20,090 bases of DNA from a virus. The notes under the pieces are model-generated. The model saw nothing but the letters and a program-made list of their open reading frames with translations. It was not told where the DNA came from and searched no databases. The stretch covers positions 1 through 20,090 of IMG/VR virus record IMGVR_UViG_3300006802_000804. One strand, given 5' to 3'. Position 1 is the first letter of the stretch. Every line of letters begins with the position of its first letter. Positions 13,535-20,090 of this stretch are shown piece after piece. Position numbers and translations under genes: made by a program.

Positions 13535-15093
13535 TGCCCCAGCTACAAGCGATCTCCAGCAATAAAACTCAACTCAGCATCGCCGTCGAAAGTTCGATTG
13601 GTGTTTTGCCAGGTACTCCGGTGTGGACCCCGTACGAGCCGAACGGCTACGACGACCTGGGAGGCGAGATTACCACGGCACCTCGCAAGCCGATCAAGTC
13701 CGACCGTATGGGTCGAAAAGGACCAGTCGTTGACGTGGAAGCCAAGGCAGGCTTCAACAGCGACCTGACATACGGCAACATGTTTGAGTTGCTGGAAGGC
13801 TACCTGTATGCGGCAGCCCGGCGTAAGTCGGAAAAGCTCAATACCAACGGCACCGAAATCACTGCCGTCACAGCATCCAGCGAAACATTTACGGTGGATG
13901 CGGATGGGGATACCTTGTTCCTTGTCAATGACCTGGTACTTGCCTCAGGCTTTACAAACTCCGGCAACAATGGTGTTTTCACGGTGGCCAGTTCTACCGA
14001 CACCACAGTGGTGGTTGATGAAGATGTGACGGTCGATGAAACTCCTCCTACGACTGCCAAACTGGTAGTCGTAGGTCACGAGTTTGCCTCAGGAGATGCT
14101 GAGATTCTCACCACGTCCGGTTTTCCGACGCTGATCACCACGACGAAAGATTTGACCGAGCTTGGCATCCTTCCCGGCGAGACCATTTACATCGGAGGAG
14201 ACTTGACGGGCCAGAAGTTTGCCACTGCCGCAAATAACGGATACGCCCGAGTCCTGTCGGTGACCGCCAATGAAATGGTGCTGGACAAGACCTCTGACAC
14301 AATGGTGACAGATGACGGAGCAGGGAAAACAATCAGAATTTTCCTGGGGCGACTTCTCAAGAACGAAGTCGGGTCGAGCATTGTTCGTAAGACGTTTCAG
14401 ATCGAACGTCAATTGGGTGCTCCCGACGACACCTACCCTGCAGCTATCCAGGCAGAATATGTCACTGGCGCAGTTTGTTCAGAGTTTGCTCTGAATATCC
14501 CGGAAGCAGAAAAGGTCAATGTGGACCTGTCGTTCATGGGACTGAATCACGAGACTCGTGAGGCAGCAGGTGCGGTGACCGGCATTAAGGCAGGCACTCG
14601 ACCCGCACTTGTTGCTGAAGATGCCTTCAATTCTTCGTCCAGTGTTCCACGCATCAAGATCAACGTGGTTTCTTCCAGCAACAGTTTTCCCGATCCTCTG
14701 TTTCAGCAGATCGGCGAACTGACACTGACCATCAACAACAACCTGTCTCGAAACCTGGCGATTGGTACGACAGGGGCGTTTGAAATGTCGGAAGGCGACT
14801 TCGGTGTACAGCTTGAGCTGGAAGCCTTTTTCGCCAATCTTTCCGCGTTGGCTGCGGTGCGAGCCAACAGCGATCTGACGGTCGATTTCAGCCTGTACCA
14901 TCAGAACACCGGCATCAGTTTCGACATTCCATTACTGGCAGGTTCAGGGGCACTGGCAAATGTGGAAGCGGATACGCCCGTCAAGATTCCACTGACCAGC
15001 GAAGGGGCAAACGGCATTGATGTGGCTCCGACGCTGAACCATATTCTTGCCATTGTGTTTTTTGACTACCTTCCTACAGCGGCAGGTGCGTAG
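13534..15093 (+). CDS. Major tail tube protein with inserted domain
   Basis: The 519-residue product starts by TGATG overlap. The opening resembles siphophage tail tube proteins: KTQLSIAVESSIGVLPGTP, then PRKPIKSDRMGRKGPV and a GYLYAAAR segment. Residues about 110-272 form an insertion with the pattern DLVLASGFTNSGNNGVFTV and a second related strand set (FATAANNGYARVLSVTAN), two related beta modules. The tube fold resumes with VRKTFQIERQLG and SEFALNIPEAEKVNVDLSF, and ends with small hydrophobic strands. Tube subunits stack in hexameric rings around the tape measure; the inserted domain probably faces outward. A strong terminator follows at 15116-15150. Confidence 0.85.
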   Translation: MPQLQAISSNKTQLSIAVESSIGVLPGTPVWTPYEPNGYDDLGGEITTAPRKPIKSDRMGRKGPVVDVEAKAGFNSDLTYGNMFELLEGYLYAAARRKSEKLNTNGTEITAVTASSETFTVDADGDTLFLVNDLVLASGFTNSGNNGVFTVASSTDTTVVVDEDVTVDETPPTTAKLVVVGHEFASGDAEILTTSGFPTLITTTKDLTELGILPGETIYIGGDLTGQKFATAANNGYARVLSVTANEMVLDKTSDTMVTDDGAGKTIRIFLGRLLKNEVGSSIVRKTFQIERQLGAPDDTYPAAIQAEYVTGAVCSEFALNIPEAEKVNVDLSFMGLNHETREAAGAVTGIKAGTRPALVAEDAFNSSSSVPRIKINVVSSSNSFPDPLFQQIGELTLTINNNLSRNLAIGTTGAFEMSEGDFGVQLELEAFFANLSALAAVRANSDLTVDFSLYHQNTGISFDIPLLAGSGALANVEADTPVKIPLTSEGANGIDVAPTLNHILAIVFFDYLPTAAGA

Positions 15094-15115
15094 TTAAAAT
15101 TCAAAGACGGACTTC

Positions 15116-15150
15116 GGGCTCGGTCCATTGTAGGGCCGAGCCTTTTTTAT
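15116..15150 (+). terminator. Strong intrinsic terminator after tail tube gene
   Basis: GGCTCGGTCC (15117-15126) pairs with GGGCCGAGCC (15133-15142) over 10 positions with one G-T wobble and a 6-base loop, followed by TTTTTTAT. It lies in the 82-bp gap between the tail tube and tail chaperone genes and should reduce transcription of downstream tail genes relative to the tube gene. Confidence 0.9.
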
Positions 15151-15175
15151 TGATTCCTTCACACAGGAAACTCCA

Positions 15176-15670
15176 ATGGGACTTTGCAGCAATTTCGGGA
15201 CTTCCCCGACACGAGAGGCAGAAGGAGCCTGGTTCGAACTGGACGAGGACACGAAGGTCAAACTTCGTCGAGCAGGCGGTGGCAACAAAGATTACGACAA
15301 GCTGCATGCAAAGCTGCTGCAGCCTCACATGCAGCGACTCCGCATGGCAAGGGGGCTACGAATCCCCTCTGGGCTGGAAGAGCCGCTGAAAGAAATTCAG
15401 CGGACCTGCTATGCCCGTACCATCATTGTCGGATGGCAGACCAAAGTTGACGGAGAATGGTGTGACGGCATCGAGCCCTATCGACTGAACGAAGACGATG
15501 CTCCTGTGGGCATTCCTTATCAGTCCGCGAGTGAGCTTCTGCCTGTCACGGAAAAAAATCTTGTGAAGCTGCTGAAAGATTTCCCGGAAGCCTTCACGAC
15601 GATCCTTGAACTGTGTGCCGATGCCACTGCCTTCAAGGACGAGGCTTTAGAAGTAATGGAGGGAAACTGA
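15176..15670 (+). CDS. Tail assembly chaperone, upstream frame (lambda gpG-like)
   Basis: ATG at 15176 has AGGAAA five bases upstream. The 164-residue product is mixed: a polar start, a basic helical part (KLRRAGGGNKDYDKLHAKLL), a YARTIIVGWQTKVDG strand region, and a C-terminal helical part (LVKLLKDFPEAFTTILEL). It occupies the place of the siphophage tail-assembly chaperone, between tube and tape measure genes. In lambda this protein coats the tape measure during tail assembly. Its last codons contain a slippery heptamer that lets a fraction of ribosomes enter the next frame, giving a 280-residue fusion. The family call rests on gene order and the frameshift layout. Confidence 0.8.
   Translation: MGLCSNFGTSPTREAEGAWFELDEDTKVKLRRAGGGNKDYDKLHAKLLQPHMQRLRMARGLRIPSGLEEPLKEIQRTCYARTIIVGWQTKVDGEWCDGIEPYRLNEDDAPVGIPYQSASELLPVTEKNLVKLLKDFPEAFTTILELCADATAFKDEALEVMEGN
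15661..15667 (+). promoter_or_regulatory. Programmed -1 frameshift site (G_GGA_AAC)
   Basis: The heptamer GGGAAAC sits with correct phase: zero-frame codons are GGA (15662-15664) and AAC (15665-15667), followed at once by TGA (15668-15670). Slipping back one base continues at CTG (15667) in the downstream frame, which is open to 16017 and has no good start of its own. This X_XXY_YYZ layout is the classic one; lambda G/T uses GGGAAAG. The predicted junction is EVMEGN followed by LTEVLEWN. Confidence 0.85.
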
Positions 15671-16017
15671 CAGAAGTCCTGGAATGGAATCTGGCGTGGG
15701 GCAAGCATCGAGAAGTGATGCACATGAGGTATCAGGACAAGGACGAGTCGGAGATACCTCCTACGCTTCTCAATGAGCCAGAACTCCTGCCAGGACTTGA
15801 TATTTACTATTCCGCCTTCTGGGAACTTTTTTCGGACAGGCAGCTGGGAATGGGTGTTGGTCCTATCCCTTACTCTGCGATGAGAGCCTACTGTCTCGAC
15901 TGGGAAATGGATGACGAACAGGCATCTGACTTGAAGAGACTGGTTCGAAAAATGGACTATGTATTTCTTGACTGGCAGGAAAAGCAGTCCAAAAAAACCA
16001 AAAAGGTAGGTAAGTAG
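15667..16017 (+). CDS. Tail assembly chaperone, downstream frame (gpT-like, made as -1 fusion)
   Basis: This frame encodes 116 residues joined to the preceding gene through the -1 slip, giving a 280-residue protein. The frame opens earlier, with a GTG at 15613, but that lacks a ribosome binding site and the codons before the slippery site overlap the first gene. The first ATG inside (15718) is also poorly placed. The T part contains LTEVLEWNLAWGKHREVMHM, an acidic Pro region, an aromatic helix (YYSAFWELFSDRQLG), and a basic tail (KQSKKTKKVGK). In lambda the T part recruits the tail tube protein to the tape measure complex. The fusion is expected as a minor product. Confidence 0.8.
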   Translation: MTEVLEWNLAWGKHREVMHMRYQDKDESEIPPTLLNEPELLPGLDIYYSAFWELFSDRQLGMGVGPIPYSAMRAYCLDWEMDDEQASDLKRLVRKMDYVFLDWQEKQSKKTKKVGK

Positions 16018-16019
16018 CC

Positions 16020-16484
16020 ATGTCAACTCCCGAACGATTTGCAATCGAGATGAATCTTCGGGCAGAAGAGATGGAAGAGTCCATCAACAGGATTGTGGAG
16101 TTGGCCGGACGTGAGATCGCCAGGGAAGTAATCGCTCTCACTCCGGTCGACACCAGTCAAGCACTCAGCAACTGGACCGCATCCCTGGGCTCTCCTGCCA
16201 CAGGAACAAGAGCAGCCTTCTCCCCTGGAGAGTTTGGCAGCACGGCATCCGCTTCGGGATCAGCCGCGCAGGCAGCAGCATGGACGGCAATCCGAGGCAG
16301 AACGACAGGACAGGATGTCTGGCTCAGCAACAATCTTCCCTACATCAATGACCTGAACACAGGTAAGATTACGCCTCGTTCCAGCCCAGCTCCTGATCGT
16401 ACGCCGTACCCAAGATTTGCCGAACGAGCCGTACTGTTTGGAGCTGCCTCTGTCGTTGCGAACTCCAGAAAGATTTTCAAGTAA
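16020..16484 (+). CDS. HK97 gp10-like neck/tail protein
   Basis: The 154-residue product begins just after the T-frame stop, with AGGTAGG nine bases upstream. An N-terminal amphipathic helix (FAIEMNLRAEEMEESINRIV) leads to the diagnostic LTPVDTSQALSNW motif, a variable loop rich in Ala, Gly and Ser, then WLSNNLPYINDLNTG, and a C-terminal helix with FAERAV. This order is typical of the HK97 gp10-like family found at the head-tail joint or tail completion region. Here it lies between the tail chaperones and the tape measure and not in the connector block. The next gene starts by TAATG overlap. Confidence 0.8.
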   Translation: MSTPERFAIEMNLRAEEMEESINRIVELAGREIAREVIALTPVDTSQALSNWTASLGSPATGTRAAFSPGEFGSTASASGSAAQAAAWTAIRGRTTGQDVWLSNNLPYINDLNTGKITPRSSPAPDRTPYPRFAERAVLFGAASVVANSRKIFK

Positions 16485-19400
16485 TGGCTACAAACACCCT
16501 GCACATCCGAGTTCGTTCTGACGGCACTCGCGTAGTCAGCAAAGAAATAAAAAGCATCGGGGAGTCTGCTAACCTGGCTTCCCGTCAAATCTTTTTGATG
16601 CGCAGGGCAATTACAACTCTCTTCGCAGCCGCAGGGATTCGCGCAGGCTTTCGCATGATTGAGCAGTTCACCGAACTGAACAACAAGCTGAAAACCGTTA
16701 CTTCCAGCACGGAAGAACTGATCAGAGTTCGAACAAGGCTTCTTCAGATTTCAAACGCTTCTCGAACAGCTCTTTCTGCAAATGTTCAGCTTTACGCAAG
16801 AACGACAAGGGCCATAGAGTCTCTTGGAATTTCTGAAGAAAACAGACTGAAATTCACAGAGCTGCTGGCCAAAGAGGCAGTGATCGGCGGAGCTACGACT
16901 GTGGAAGCCACGAACGCCATCCGGCAGTTGACTCAGGGTATGGGCGCGGCTGGATTGAAGGGAGAAGAGCTGAGGTCTGTGCTTGAACAGCTGCCTACGG
17001 TTGCGAAGAGAATTGCAGATTTCCTGGGAGTGTCTACCGGCGAACTTCGAAAACTGGGAGAAGAAGGAAAGCTCACCGGAGAAGTGGTAGTTGCAGCAAT
17101 GCTGGCAGCGGAAAACGCTATTCAACAAGCCTTTGGAGAAACGACGGCCACCGTAGGCGGGTCATTTGAAGTTTTGAAAAACAGCTTCATTGAATTTACA
17201 GGCAACATTGATCAGTTCACGGGAGGCTCTAAGACACTTGCAGCTTCTCTTCAACTTGTCGCAAGAAATCTGGAAATCATTTCTGCACTTGTCCTCGGAC
17301 TTGCTGCCCGAGCAGTGTTTGTGGCCCTTGCAAACAATGGACTTACTCTGGCAGCAGCAATTGGAATAGCCACCGGAAAAGTCTTCACTTTTGTAAAATC
17401 TTTATTTGTCGTAGGAACTGCAGTTCCTGTAGTGCGATCTGCGACTGCTGCCTTTTTACAAATGACCGCTGCAGCAAGCGTAAGCAGTGCCGCCGCGTTG
17501 CCCACTGTAGCAGCCCTTAGTCTTCCTGTAATGTTTGGACTGATTGCCGCAGTAACTGCACTGACGCTTGGATTTACCTACTTGTCTTCTAAGCAAAATA
17601 AGTACGTTACGGAAGTAGAAGCTGCAACAAGAGCAGAAAAAGCGCACGAAGAAGCCATTCGTAAAAAGATGCAGGCAATGCAATGGACATTTGGAGGAGG
17701 GCCAGAGACTTCGGGAGATTTGCTCAAAGAAGTCGAGAAAAGAAACAAAGACCCAATGGAAAGGCTTAAAAGCCAGTTGCCTGAAGTAGAAAGAGACTTG
17801 CGAAAAATTCAGGCACTTTACATGTCTATTGGGACAGAAGAGCTGAACATTGCCTTTAATCGAGACAATCCTTTGAAAGCAGAGTCTGTAGAAAGGTCCA
17901 GACAAAAAGTTGTTCAACTCAACAAAGAAATAACAGACCTTAAAGAAAGCATTAAAAAGGTAGACATTGCCTCTACTAAAGATTTCTCTGTAGCCAAAGT
18001 TCTAGCAGAAGCAGAGGCAGCTGCCAAAGGACTGGGAGGACAGTTGCAGTTTGCAGAGCAGGCTGCCAGAGGACTCATGAATCTAATGGATAGGGGAAAC
18101 GGTCGTCCTTTATTTTCGCTAACCGAAGATGAACTTAAAGGAACCTCTGCTCAGCAAAAAGCTAACGAAATTCAAAGCATTGTTTCTCGCATGAAGGAGC
18201 TTAGAACAGAGTGGGACGAAAATGCTCTTAGCTCAGAAAAATTTCAGCAGGCAATGCAAGTCAACAGGGAAAGGCTTGACGAGCTTACCGGAGGAGCTTC
18301 TGCCGCCACTCAACAACTAGCTCAGGAAAACGCACTGTTCGAACAATACGGCGGAGACATGGAAGTCATTGCAATGAAAATTGCAGGGGCAACTGATGCT
18401 AAGATTGCAGCGTTTATCAAAGAGAAGAACATTCAACAGGAACTGAAGGATGCAAGAGACGCAAATCTTGCGTCCCAACGTCAGGAAGAAGCAGTTCGAA
18501 GACAAAACACGGCTGCCATTAACGGAACCATTGACGCATTGAAAGAAGAGCTTCGTCTGTTTGGACTGGTAGGAAGAGCCCGTCAGCTTGCTCAGTTTGA
18601 AGCCTTGCCAGGAGTGTCGGAGACTGACGTAAATCAGTTTAAGCAATTACAGAATCAGCTCGGACAACGAGAGACGGAGGCCGCTGCGCAAGCCGCAGTG
18701 ACTCAGTTGCAGGCCCGCATTGAAGCATTTGCAAAGCAGTCAGAAGAGCTGAAAAAAATTGCAGCCTCTGCACCACCAAAGGTTGCAGAAGACATTGCTA
18801 ATCTGCTCAAGGAAGGTCAGGCAAAGATTGATCTCGCCGCACAGACTCTGGCTGAGAAGCTGGCCACAGAGGTAGGTGCATCTGCTTCTACGATGGTGGC
18901 AGAAGCAGAAAGAGTATTGGTGGCAGGAGGGACTACTGTAGGTGCCGCAGTAGGAGGAGCGTTTGCTTCTGCATTTAAGGCAGCTCTTGCAGGAGCCATT
19001 CCTGGCATCAGTGCCCTCAATGTTCCAGGGGGCGGATTCCCGGTTGCTCCGGGAGACCCTTCCGGAGCAGGAGGACTTACTGCAGAGCAGTTGGCGCAAC
19101 AGGAAGCATCTACTCAAACTTTGCAACGACTTGGTTCAGAAATTGACTCCAATACGGAAAGAATGAGGGCACTTACGGAACAGTTCAATCTGTTTGGATT
19201 TCAAGCAGAGACTTCTTCAGGAAGGGCCAGCAATGCACTTTCCGGATTCGGAGACCAGGCCACCAATCTGGGACAGGAACTGCAAGGCACGTTCAACTCC
19301 ATCTTCAGCAGCCTTGAAGACGCGCTCGTGGGATTCGTTACGACCGGAAAGCTGGACTTCAAGTCGCTGATCAACTCGATTCTTGCAGATCTTGCCCGCA

Positions 19401-19918
19401 TGGTCGTCAGGATGCTGATCATTCAGCCCTTGATGGGATTCTTCAGCGGGTTCTTCGGGGGGATTTTCGGATTCTCGGGAGGAGGTTCAGTAGGAGGAGC
19501 CTTCGGACTCCCTGGGTTTGCGAGCGGCGGGTTTGTTAATGACGATCCTTCCGTTCCTCAGCGATTCGCAACGGGAGGCAGAGTCTACGGACCAGGCACA
19601 GGTGTCAGTGATTCGGTGAACGCGCTGCTGTCTCGCGACGAGTTCGTGGTTAATGCTGCAGCCAGTCGACGCAACATGGCCGGACTGGAGTATCTCAACG
19701 AGACAGGCAGAATGCCTGGAGGCGGCTCCGTCACATCAGTAACCTACTCTCCGAACGTAAATGTTACCGTAGAAGGTAACAGTGATCGGGCTGCAGGTAA
19801 CGGAGCCCAGATTGCTCGGGATATGGAGCAACAGATGCGAGCGCAGTTCAATGAGTTTGTCGCCCAGGAGCAGCGGCCTGGGGGCGCATTCTCCAAGACA
19901 AATGAGGATGTACTATGA
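16484..19918 (+). CDS. Tail tape measure protein
   Basis: The 1144-residue product sets tail length and is threaded in the tube lumen. Residues about 25-240 match the tape-measure N-terminal domain (TELNNKLKTVTSSTEELIRV, LTQGMGAAGLKGEELRSVLE). Hydrophobic segments lie at about 268-366 (GLAARAVFVALA; SLPVMFGLIAAVTALTLGF) and could insert in the host membrane during DNA entry. Long charged helices and an Ala/Gly region occupy about 375-900. A lambda-type C-terminal block follows from about 929 (TFNSIFSSLEDALVGFVTTG, IIQPLMGFFSGFFGG), then a Gly-rich tail with the ATGGRVYGPG and DEFVVNAAASRRNM motifs. At roughly 0.15 nm per residue the tail would be near 170 nm. GC falls to 22-23 per 60 bases in parts of 17581-17940 but is 33/60 at 19321-19380. 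Confidence 0.95.
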   Translation: MATNTLHIRVRSDGTRVVSKEIKSIGESANLASRQIFLMRRAITTLFAAAGIRAGFRMIEQFTELNNKLKTVTSSTEELIRVRTRLLQISNASRTALSANVQLYARTTRAIESLGISEENRLKFTELLAKEAVIGGATTVEATNAIRQLTQGMGAAGLKGEELRSVLEQLPTVAKRIADFLGVSTGELRKLGEEGKLTGEVVVAAMLAAENAIQQAFGETTATVGGSFEVLKNSFIEFTGNIDQFTGGSKTLAASLQLVARNLEIISALVLGLAARAVFVALANNGLTLAAAIGIATGKVFTFVKSLFVVGTAVPVVRSATAAFLQMTAAASVSSAAALPTVAALSLPVMFGLIAAVTALTLGFTYLSSKQNKYVTEVEAATRAEKAHEEAIRKKMQAMQWTFGGGPETSGDLLKEVEKRNKDPMERLKSQLPEVERDLRKIQALYMSIGTEELNIAFNRDNPLKAESVERSRQKVVQLNKEITDLKESIKKVDIASTKDFSVAKVLAEAEAAAKGLGGQLQFAEQAARGLMNLMDRGNGRPLFSLTEDELKGTSAQQKANEIQSIVSRMKELRTEWDENALSSEKFQQAMQVNRERLDELTGGASAATQQLAQENALFEQYGGDMEVIAMKIAGATDAKIAAFIKEKNIQQELKDARDANLASQRQEEAVRRQNTAAINGTIDALKEELRLFGLVGRARQLAQFEALPGVSETDVNQFKQLQNQLGQRETEAAAQAAVTQLQARIEAFAKQSEELKKIAASAPPKVAEDIANLLKEGQAKIDLAAQTLAEKLATEVGASASTMVAEAERVLVAGGTTVGAAVGGAFASAFKAALAGAIPGISALNVPGGGFPVAPGDPSGAGGLTAEQLAQQEASTQTLQRLGSEIDSNTERMRALTEQFNLFGFQAETSSGRASNALSGFGDQATNLGQELQGTFNSIFSSLEDALVGFVTTGKLDFKSLINSILADLARMVVRMLIIQPLMGFFSGFFGGIFGFSGGGSVGGAFGLPGFASGGFVNDDPSVPQRFATGGRVYGPGTGVSDSVNALLSRDEFVVNAAASRRNMAGLEYLNETGRMPGGGSVTSVTYSPNVNVTVEGNSDRAAGNGAQIARDMEQQMRAQFNEFVAQEQRPGGAFSKTNEDVL

Positions 19919-20090
19919 CATTCCCTACGCATCCGGACATTCAATTCACCCAGGACTCTGGTGGCGAAGAGGTCAATTACCAGTTCAAGGAAATGCAGTT
20001 CGCAGGTTATCGTCAAAGGGCCATTACTGGCACCAATAACATTCAGAACGTATGGAACCTCAGTTGCACCGACATGTCGCTGGAAGATTC
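19915..20090 (+). CDS. Lambda gpM-like minor tail protein (partial, 5' end)
   Basis: ATG at 19915 overlaps the tape measure stop (ATGA), and the frame is open to the window edge for 58 codons. The opening contains EMQFAGYRQRAITGTNNIQN then VWNLSCTDM, close in order to the family's F-G-x-GY-x-QR, short Gly-Asn turn, and W-x-L pattern. Lambda gpM-type proteins join the tail tip to the tube and are encoded directly after the tape measure in many siphophages. The rest of the gene lies beyond the window. Confidence 0.8.
   Translation, partial: MTFPTHPDIQFTQDSGGEEVNYQFKEMQFAGYRQRAITGTNNIQNVWNLSCTDMSLED

Noticed and set aside
15613-15666. GTG at 15613 as an independent start of the second chaperone
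   Set aside because: There is no ribosome binding site, the encoded segment is Cys/Arg-rich shadow sequence, and the slippery heptamer explains entry into this frame.
1-20090. tRNA genes, CRISPR arrays, insertion sequences and attachment sites
   Set aside because: I saw no cloverleaf-like segment, regularly spaced repeats, transposase gene or duplicated flanking sequence; coding density is too high to leave room for most of them.

Overview
The window is the late (virion assembly) region of a tailed double-stranded DNA phage or prophage. The long non-contractile-type tail genes and the complete head-to-tail gene order suggest a siphovirus. All supported genes lie on the + strand, tightly packed, with ATGA, GTGA, TAATG and TGATG stop/start overlaps and mostly AGGAG-like ribosome binding sites, so the host is a bacterium. 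I cannot name the host from the sequence. There are no integrase, tRNA, rRNA, CRISPR or insertion-sequence signals.

Layout. Positions 1-308 hold the end of one unrecognised gene and a small overlapping gene, closed by a strong intrinsic terminator at 366-399. Positions 498-1456 hold three small genes: a three-segment membrane protein, a one-segment membrane protein with a charged helical tail (together a possible holin pair), and a small beta-rich protein. A double-domain glycosyltransferase (1470-2891) and a 95-residue unknown (2888-3175) follow. DNA packaging comes next: large terminase interrupted by a homing-endonuclease intein (3172-5766), a DUF4055-type portal (5766-7298), a helix-turn-helix protein resembling small terminase placed unusually after the portal (7264-8049), and a minor head/morphogenesis protein (8042-9130).

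An intergenic gap with a sigma70-like promoter (9150-9179) precedes the scaffold (9267-10079) and a P22-type major capsid protein (10139-11317), which is followed by a second strong terminator. The connector block then holds a 178-residue protein with an internal duplication, a DnaT-like-fold head-tail adaptor, a neck-type protein and a tail-terminator-like protein, with a third hairpin terminator inside it. The tail block has a large tail tube protein, a fourth terminator, the two tail-assembly chaperone frames joined by a canonical -1 slippery heptamer (GGGAAAC at 15661-15667), an HK97 gp10-like protein, a 1144-residue tape measure and the start of a lambda gpM-like minor tail protein.

How it works together. 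Small and large terminase with the portal package DNA into a procapsid built from coat and scaffold. The connector proteins seal the head and receive a tail whose length is set by the tape measure, whose chaperones are made in two forms by frameshifting, and whose tube is the 519-residue protein. Terminators after the capsid, connector and tail tube genes probably create steps in transcript abundance, with the promoter before the scaffold boosting capsid output.

The least ordinary elements are the terminase intein, which sits at the ATPase coupling motif and ends in Gly-Asn instead of His-Asn, the tandem glycosyltransferase inside the late operon, the displaced small terminase, the frameshift site, and sharp composition changes inside the tape measure gene and at the end of the head morphogenesis gene.
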